The notes beneath the pieces were generated by a model that worked only from the letters and a program-made list of their open reading frames with translations, had not been told where the DNA came from and searched no databases. A program made the position numbers and the translations under genes. This document shows, piece after piece, positions 46,901 to 55,900 of a stretch of DNA of 64,000 nt. This DNA is from Parus major (lineage: Eukaryota; Chordata; Aves; Passeriformes; Paridae): the NCBI RefSeq assembly GCF_001522545.3, contig NC_031771.1, positions 66,848,716-66,912,715 of the forward strand. Direction: 5' to 3'. How positions within the stretch are numbered: the first letter of the stretch is position 1; every line of letters starts with the position of its first letter.

Positions 46901-49900
46901 CACTCTTGTTTTGGTTTGAATCCTGCTGGGATTGTCCTCCAGAGGGAGAATCCCTCAGAACGGAGCCCTGCCCTGCTCTGGGTCGCTCAGACCAGCAAAC
47001 CCCATTGCCCCAGTCCAAGCAGTGCCCACCCTGCGCTGGGTGGGGCTCAGACCCGCACGGGTTCTGCTCACCAGGGCGTCAAACACGAGGGTGTCGTAGA
47101 CATCTGTCTCCGAGTGCTCCATCATGATGGAGAACAGGGCATCCAGCGTGTCCTGCAGGAACTGGGGGGACACGAGGGCTGTGAGGGCTCGAGTGCTGAC
47201 CCCAGCATCACCCAAGACCCAGCTTCTGGGCACGGGGGGCCTGTGGGTGCAGGAACCAGGGAGGGACATGGGGGAGCAAATCCTGGCTGTACCTTGATGA
47301 CCTCCCCTCCATCCACGTTCATCAGCTTCTGGAGGTTCCCACAGAGCAGGCTGGGCTTGGAGCGCCACTTGAGCAGCCCCAGCAGGTTCACTGGGCAGGA
47401 GGAATGGGGCAGTCAGCACTGACCACTCACTGTCAGACCCAAAAGTTACCAACCCCCAGCTCCCCCATCCCATCCTGGCTGCTCAGGACCCTGCCAGGAT
47501 CAGCCAGAACCTCCTCACACAACCCCTGCTCAGTGCTGAAATCCCCTGATGCCAGGGCCATAAAACACAAACTTTAAATAGGTCGTGACCGTGGGAGACA
47601 AAATTGAGCTGCAGGAAGGGAATTAATGGAGCAGCCTCATCCCTGACTCCTCCACTCTGAACCACAGCGCCCTGGACCCTGCAGCCACGTGTGTCACATC
47701 CCCACACCACAAGGCCTTGTCCCCCGAGCCCCCTGCACTTCAGCCAGAGCAGGATGAGCCATTCCCATCTTTCAGCCTTGCAGCAGGTGGGAGGAGAGCC
47801 CAGAATTCCTGTGGATCCTTCCCTTGGCCAAGGGGGCACGGATCTTCTCAGCTGCCCTGACCTGTGTAGAGCAGCCCAGGGCTGGAAACTCCCCCGAGCT
47901 ACCCCAGGTTAAACCACAGAGCTCCAATTCCCACCTCAATTTCAAAGGAAGGCCATGGAGCTTCAAGTGAGAATTCCACTCGCTGCTGCTCCTCTCCAGC
48001 AGCCGCCCAAAACACCCAGATCGAGCTGATCTCCCCAGGAACATCCTTGACCATTCTGACCATGGCCAAACAGTAACTGAGCACACATTGTTCCCAGTTT
48101 TCAGCTCGCCGTCCCAGTGTGATGGAGCCAAATATCAGGAGAAGGTGGGAACACCTCCAGGGAGGGGACACAGCCCCACCTCCCCCTGTGGGGGACCAGA
48201 ACTCACCATTCTGGGTCAGCTTGGTGGAGCAGACGAGCGTGGAGATTTGGAAGCTGTCCCGGCTGGACACGGCTAAACCCGACGTGGTCCCGCTCACGCG
48301 GAAGGAGGAGCCGGAGAGGAGCTTTGATTCTGACAGGTTCCGCTCCGAGGGCAGGGACAGGTACATGCTGGCGTCCTCCAGCTTCTTGCTGTCACCCTGC
48401 AGGGCACGACAAAGGTCACAGCTGGAGCCCCTGGGGACAGGGTTGGTCCCTTGCTCAGTTCTGATCCCGTGGCTGGTGGCTCCCACCACACAGCAGCCTC
48501 ACCCCGTCCCTGGGTACCCTCTGGCACCCCCAAATTGATCCCACAAAGCATCCCATGGAGCAGCTCCCTGAGGGGAGGCACAGGTGGGACAATGGGCTGG
48601 GGGAGACACCAAACTTGTGTCACACAGTGGGGACAGGACAACAGGCAGGAGGAGCAGAGTGACAGAGGAGGCTGAGGCTGGCAATTAAACACATCTGGGC
48701 ACTGCTGCAGGGATGGACGTGCAGTGGGACACTGGCACACATCAGGACACCGACATGGAGCAGGACACCACCCAGGGGTGCAGGACAGCCTGTCCCACAT
48801 CGCTGTCACCCTACATCTCCCACCTGTATGGGCATGCCAGGACCTCCACAGCCACAAACCAGCCTATTTCTGTGTCCCCTTCTCTGAGCTGAGAACGTTC
48901 CACCCAGGAGGACTCGCTGGGGTGACTCTGAATGACCTGCCCTGCTCGTTGGCCAGCCTGGGAGGTGACCAGAGCCAGCTGGCCGGGCTGCAGCTCACAG
49001 ACATCCATCCTCCCCCACCTGCAGCCTCACAGGGCGAAACCCCTCCAGCTGAAGGTCGGATGGAGGTGACAGAGATGTTTGTTGATGGCTTTTCCCCTCC
49101 AAGACACCTGCTACGAGCAGCCAACACACAGGAGGAGCCCTGTGTTCCTTCCCAGGGCTGAGCCCGTGCAGGGAAAACTGGCTGGAGCTCAGACCAGCTG
49201 GAGATCAAGAGGTCTGAGCAGCTAAAAGCCTGTCACTCACATTCCTCTGGCAAGCAGAGATAAAAAAGATGAAATAGCTTCTGACTCCCAGAATCCAGCC
49301 CCCGGTGTCTGCCGGGAAGAGCTGGAGTCAGACAGGGAGAGGACGGAGCAGCGCAGGACGTGGTGGCTCAGGAGGGCAGGGACAGCTCTCTGAGGGGAAC
49401 ACGGATCAGAAGGGAGGTGTGGGGGATTTGTTCTCCTGGCAGGGAGGTGTGGGAGGTTTGATCTCACTGCCACAGCCAGCACTGGCACGTCCCAAAGGTG
49501 CCCAATGCTCCTGCTGTGGAGGGGACAGTCCCCAGAGAGCCAGGGACCAGAGCCAGCGCCGAGGGCCACGGCTGCAGTTCAAGAATTTGGGTCTTTGGCC
49601 CAAAAATAAAGCAGGGAGGAGAGACATAATAATGATTTCAAATGTGCAGGAGCCTCAGGGAGGAACAGCATGGTCTGTCCCTGTCCTGGGATGCCACAGC
49701 AGGCAGGAGCAAGTCAGCTCATCCCAAAAAAAGGCAGGACTCAGGGAGGGACGTGGCTGTCCCTGGAGAAGCTGTGGTCACGTTGCCCAAATCAGAGAAC
49801 ACTCCCATGCAGCAGCCCAGGGCCAGGGGAGCAGGTGACCCCCAGGGACACTGGAGCCCCATGGCCAGGCAGGGACCCTGGGAGGTGACAACACCTCAGG

Positions 49901-52900
49901 AAAGAGCCCTGAGCAGTGGGGACCAGCTCGTGCCTCCCAGTCCTCTGGTCACAGCAGCCCCAGTCCTGGGAGGGGACACCAGGCAATGGTGCAGCACCTT
50001 CAGGGGCACCTCACATTGGAGCTGACTGCGTTTTTTCCCAAATGAGCAGCGATTTTCCCTCCCCTCCTCTCTCTCAGAGCAAACCCCAGCAGTGCCAGGG
50101 CTGGTGAAATCAGGTGAAGCGCAGCCACACCATGGGGACGTTCCCTCCCCGTCACAAACGCTTAAATCACCTTTTCCCAAACAAAACTTGTCATTCCAAA
50201 GGAGCAGCGCAGGGATTGGAGACGCTGTGTGCAGGGAGCCCCTGCCACCAAGGACAGCGAGGACAGCCAGGAGGCACCGCAAACCCTCAGGGACGTTGGG
50301 GACGTGCCACCAGCGCGGTGGCTCAGGCAGGGACAGGGACCACGGCCCCAGAAGTGCTGCTGTCCCACTTCAGGGGGTTCTGTGGCCTCCCCCATACCTT
50401 GTACAGCACCAGGTCGTGCTCTCCATCCCGCAGCGTGGTGCCATCGGGGCGCATCAGCCTCACGAAGGCCATGGAGAAAATCCGCTCGCTCCGGTCCTTG
50501 GCTGGGGGGACACACACAGGGCTGAGGTGAGGGGGAGGCAGAGGGGACCAGGCAGGGAGAGGCGATGCTGGGAGGGAGGTCTGGAGCGAGGGACACTCAC
50601 ATTCACTGGAGGAGCGGTGGCGGAAGGTGAACCTCAGGTGGGTCCTGTGGACGTCCTCGATGGGAACGGCGATCTGGGTGGGAACGTGTGCCAAGGTGAG
50701 GGCAGGGGGCACGGGCTGAGCCCCCAGCTGGGCAATGTCCCTCTGTGCCTGGGCAACCCCTCCCACTGCTGCAAACCAGCCCCACAACTTCCCAGTCAAC
50801 CAGCGAGGCTGAACTGGGGGCACTGGGATGGGGATNNNNNNNNNNNNNNNNNNNNNNNNNNNNNNNNNNNNNNNNNNNNNNNNNNNNNNNNNNNNNNNNN
50901 NNNNNNNNNNNNNNNNNNNNNNNNNNNNNNNNNNNNNNNNNNNNNNNNNNNNNNNNNNNNNNNNNNNNNNNNNNNNNNNNNNNNNNNNNNNNNNNNNNNN
51001 NNNNNNNNNNNNNNNNNNNNNNNNNNNNNNNNNNNNNNNNNNNNNNNNNNNNNNNNNNNNNNNNNNNNNNNNNNNNNNNNNNNNNNNNNNNNNNNNNNNN
51101 NNNNNNNNNNNNNNNNNNNNNNNNNNNNNNNNNNNNNNNNNNNNNNNNNNNNNNNNNNNNNNNNNNNNNNNNNNNNNNNNNNNNNNNNNNTGCCCATTCC
51201 CAGGACCACCCTCCCCAGTGCTGGAGATGCTGGGGGTCCATCCAGGGCAGCAACCCCATCATCCCCGAGATGGGACCAAGGACTGTCCCCCAAAACTGCC
51301 CTGAAGGGGACCCCCTGCAGCAGCAGGGTCCTGTGGCACCGGGGGAGTGAGGGCCACAGCCAGGAGGGGCTGCAGCCCTGTCCCACCCCAGCCCCTGTGC
51401 CCCTGGGCTCCCCAGACCTTCAGGGTCTCCATCCAGCGCTGGTGCCGCTGCTGGTAGTAGACAACAGAGCGGTAGTGGCTGGTGGGGCTGTCCCCTGCTC
51501 CCGTGTGGATCACGTTCTGCCAGGAGGAGATACCTCAGGATCAGCCCAAATCCCTCGCAGGGAGGGAGAATTCCCATCCCTGCCAGCCCCCAAATCCCCC
51601 CCTGCCCACACCTTCCTCAGCTCCATCTCCTCCTCCTCTGCCAGGCCTGGTGCCACCTCTGAGGGGACCACAGCCCTCCCAGGGCACAGCAGGGCTTGGC
51701 CCTGTGGATGGAGATGGAGAATGCATCCCTGGACCGGCCCAGATGGCCCCTCAGCAATTCCAGCCCATTCCTCAGGAGCCAGGTAAGAACTGGTGTCAGA
51801 ACACCTGGAGAGAGGCAAGGGCCAGCCTGGCGAGGTGACACGTGGGTCTGACCCCCCAGCCTGTCCTGGGGATGGATGTCTAGGAGCACTGGGGACGCCC
51901 AGAGGGCCTGGCTGTCCCCAAGGAAGGACAATTTTCTCTCTATCCCTTCACATTACATTCCCTCATCTTTATTCTATTCCCAGATCTCTATTCCAGGCAG
52001 CTCCAGGGGCTCCAGTGGCCCAAGAGGCTCCTCCAGCTGGTTTTGCTACTGGAGCTGCTGGCTCTACCTGAGGTGAGGTGGCACAGGGGACACCTGCCAT
52101 ACCTGCACCACATTTCCTGCCTCGTCACAGACACACACGGTCACCTCCACGTTCTTCTGTGTCTTCTTGTTGCCCTTGTCGAACTCTCCCTGCACCAGCG
52201 TCAGGTAAATGTCGTTCCTGACATCACCTGGGGGGACAGCCCCGTCAGCCAGGTCCTAGCACCATGCTGGCATCCCCAGGGACCCCCAGGCTTGTCCCCC
52301 CCACACTTGCCTGGCATGATGACCTCAGGGTAGCCCAGTTTGCGAGCCACTGCCGTGCTGCGGTCCACCAGGTGCGGGTGGTCCTTCCTCACCTGGCTCA
52401 GTTCTCCCCACAGCATCTTCAGGGACACCCAGAGCCCTGCAGGGACCACAGGGATTTTTCAAGGGGTGACAGCAAGAGCTGGGGGAGCCAGGGAGCCACA
52501 GCAAGTCCGTGACCCTGCAGGGACTGTCTCATGTGACAAGGAGATGGCCCGGGGAGGAGTCTCATGGCACAGAGTGGGCACAGGGTCTTTACCTTGTCCC
52601 TTGTGGTTGATGTCCTTCCCCTCCACCACCTTCCGGATCATATTGTGAAGGAAATCACCATCAGCAGCCACGCTGGGAAAGCCACATTTAGGGGAAAAAA
52701 CCTTTCTCTTTGATCCTTGCACCTCTTGTCCCCTGGCAGCCGGTGTCCCCATGCCAGCCAGGCCCTGGAGTGCTGCTCCCTGCCCGCTGCCCCCCAGCAC
52801 TGCCCCCCACCCATGGGGCTCACAGGTGGACAGGGATGAAGTGCTGCTTGTCCTCGTCGCTGTCACACGTCCCCTTGGTGATGTCGGTGATGTCCATCAC

Positions 52901-55900
52901 TGCAGTGACACAGAAGTGACACCGTGGCAGGGGTGGCACCCCCAGCCAGCACAGGATCTTGGGGGGAGGTGAAGGCTCAGCTGTGCTGGGGGTCCCCTGC
53001 TCCAGGACAGGCAGGGCAGGGACAACCCGCGGTGGGGACAATGCGGGGACAGCCGTGCAGAGGTTTGGGGTCTGCAGGCAGGGAAAGGGGACAGTGGGAG
53101 CAGCTCAGGGACATCACAGACCCTGCTGTGGTGGCTGGGGATGCCAGGATGGTGGCACGGGGGTCCCTGGGGGTCTCCATGGAGCGCACCCCCACCTGAG
53201 ATGCCGAAGGGCCGGCGCAGACCCGTGCTGAGCTTGCGGCTCTGGCTGTCCCGCAGGTCCATGCGCCCCACCCGGATGATCTGGCACACCAGGAACAGCC
53301 GCTCCCGCTTCAGGTCGGTGCTGCCCAGGTCCTGGGGAACAGGGGCCGTTTGAGCCTGGCAGCACCGCTGGGGACGTGCCAGCACCAGGGGTGCCCGGGG
53401 CTGCGCAGGGAGAGCCCGTGGGCACAGAGCTCCCCCGGGTCCCTGCACTGTGGGGAGGGTGGGCACACAGCCCCGCTGCCCTGGCGGTTCCTGCACAGTC
53501 CCAAAGCCCGGGGATGGCGACAATGCCATGGTCCCGACAGGTGACCCTAAACCAGGCACTTTGGCAAGCGGGGGGAAACCTGGCACGGTGTGAGGATGTC
53601 GGGGTGGCCCCGTAGCCCAGCTCCGGAGATGCTGGGGAGGGAATCGGGTCTCTCGGGCGCTGCCCCTGCTCCAAAACCTTCCAGCGGCGCTAAGGAGAAG
53701 GGATGGGGACACGTGGGGACATCAGCAGCGAGCAGAGCGAGGAGATGGGCGAGAGCCGGGGAGCGGCAGCGGAGCCCAAGTGCTGATGCTGCTCATTAAC
53801 ATTGATTTTCCCGGCTCATTTGCATATCGATGGCTCCGCGGCGTCCCGGGGGTCAGCGCTGCGCTGCAGCCAAAGCGCTGAGCCAGCGGGTGCCGAGGGG
53901 CGTGGGACGGGTGGGGACGGGGCACCCCGGGACCCCAGCACCGGGAGGGGACCCCGGGACCCCCAGTACCGGGAGGTGACCCCGAGGGGCAGCGCCACAA
54001 CGAGCGCCAAGTCCCGGCTCCAGGGCAGGGGTCTGCGAAGGGGCTGGGGGCGCATGGGCGAGGACGCGGGGCACCCGAAATGCTGCGGGTGGGGGGCAGA
54101 TCTGCAGGAGGGGGCTGCGGGAGGCAGCAGCGCGGCTCCCCCGGGCTCCGCGCTCACCGTGAACACGACCTTGAGGTTATTGAGCAGCTCGATGTCCTGG
54201 GGGACCCCGGTGCTGGCCCAGCGGATCACGTAGTTCTCGCTGCGGGGCGGGTGGTGGTTGAGGTGGGCACCGGGATGGCAGAGCCCTCAGCCCACCAGTG
54301 TCCCCAGTCGCGGCAGGACAAGCATGCAGCACGGCAGGGGTCTGTGCTGCAGCCCGGGACCCCACCTGATGATGCGCTGCTCGCCAGGGTCGTACAGGGC
54401 CATGAAGAGCTGCGCCTCCTCCCCGATGCGGCAGACGAAGTTGCGGACGCAGAGGAAGAGGTTGTGAGAGGGAGAAGCAGCCCCGTGGGTGCCACGGCCT
54501 GGTGCTCTCTGCTGCGGGCTCTGGGGGGCACAAGGTGGCTCAGCCCCCCAGCTCAGGCCCTGTCACATCCCCTGGCACAGGGGACACGGGGCTCCAGGGC
54601 CTGCAGCGGCCTCACCGTCTCCTCCTGGATGCGCTGGGTGAGGGTCTGTGCCGCCCTCCTGTGTGCCTGGAAGAGGCTGATGACGCTGGTCCTGTCGGGG
54701 TCCAGGATGTTCTCATCCTCATCCCGCACCACCAGATCCAGTGCGAGGATTCTGCAGGGGCCAGGATGGGGTCAGGCACAGCTGGGGGCACTGTGTGTCC
54801 CACCAGGACTCGTTTGTCCTTGCACAGGTTCTGAGGGGGTCAGGATGGATCCGACTGGGAAAGGGGACAGGAGTTGGCAGCACCAGGAACAGCCCAGCCA
54901 CGGCTTGTCAGCCATAGCCCTTGGTTAGTGGCACACTTACTGTCCCCAGGCACCCCGGGACAGCCAGCTGGGATGATGGGGACACAAGGACAGACAGGCA
55001 GGACACCAGGGAGCACACCTGGGCACGCACAGCCTCAGCCAGAGGCAGATTTGAGGTCCCTGTGCCCCGTCCCCACCCTCACTTGTTGCCGTAGTCCATC
55101 TTGCCGGTCACCTCCTTCCTGAGGCGCAGGAGCTGGTCCTTGGGCAGCGTCCCCGAGAGCAGCTGCGAGCGCTGCTCCATCAGCTCCTGCATCATCCGCT
55201 TCACCTGCCCGTACCGCTCCGTCTGCCCGGCCTGCGGCAGCACCACGGCGTCACCGGGGCCACCAGGGGCTCCCCACCCTGCTCCCACATCCCCCCCGAC
55301 ACGCAGAGCCTCACCACAAAGAGCTGTTTCCAGATGGTGGCCCACTCCCGCAGCGTGGTGGTGATCTCCTGCACCGTGGGCATCTCGGCGGGCACCACAC
55401 TCTCCTCCACCCTGCGGGGGGCACAGGGACCCCTGGAGTGCCCCAGCACCGCAGGGACCCCTCGTGGGGCAGCAGGTGGAGCCCACCTCCCTGCCCGTGC
55501 CCCATACCTACCCCCGCTGCTCCACCACGGTGCCCTTCAGCCGGATCAGCGAGGCTGGGAAGATGCCCTGAGGGAGCCAGAGCCGTCACAGATGTCCTTC
55601 AGGGGGGCTCCCAATGGCACAGGGTGCCCAGCCTGCTGTGCCCTTTGCCCCCCCCCGAACCCAAACATCCCTCCAGGGACGGGGCAAGCCGCTGTCCACG
55701 CCCCCTCTGCGCCCCCAGACACCCAGCAGGGACAAGGAAAGCCACCAGCAGTGCCCCTCACCTGCCTCCAAAACCCCAGCACGCCCTCACCTACCCGGGC
55801 AGCCCTGTTCCGGAGTGAGTACCCGCAGTACCAGCCTGCGAGGGGAGGGGACATCGTCAGCCAGGCCGGGGGTCCTGGCCCCTGCTGCAGGGACAAAGGA

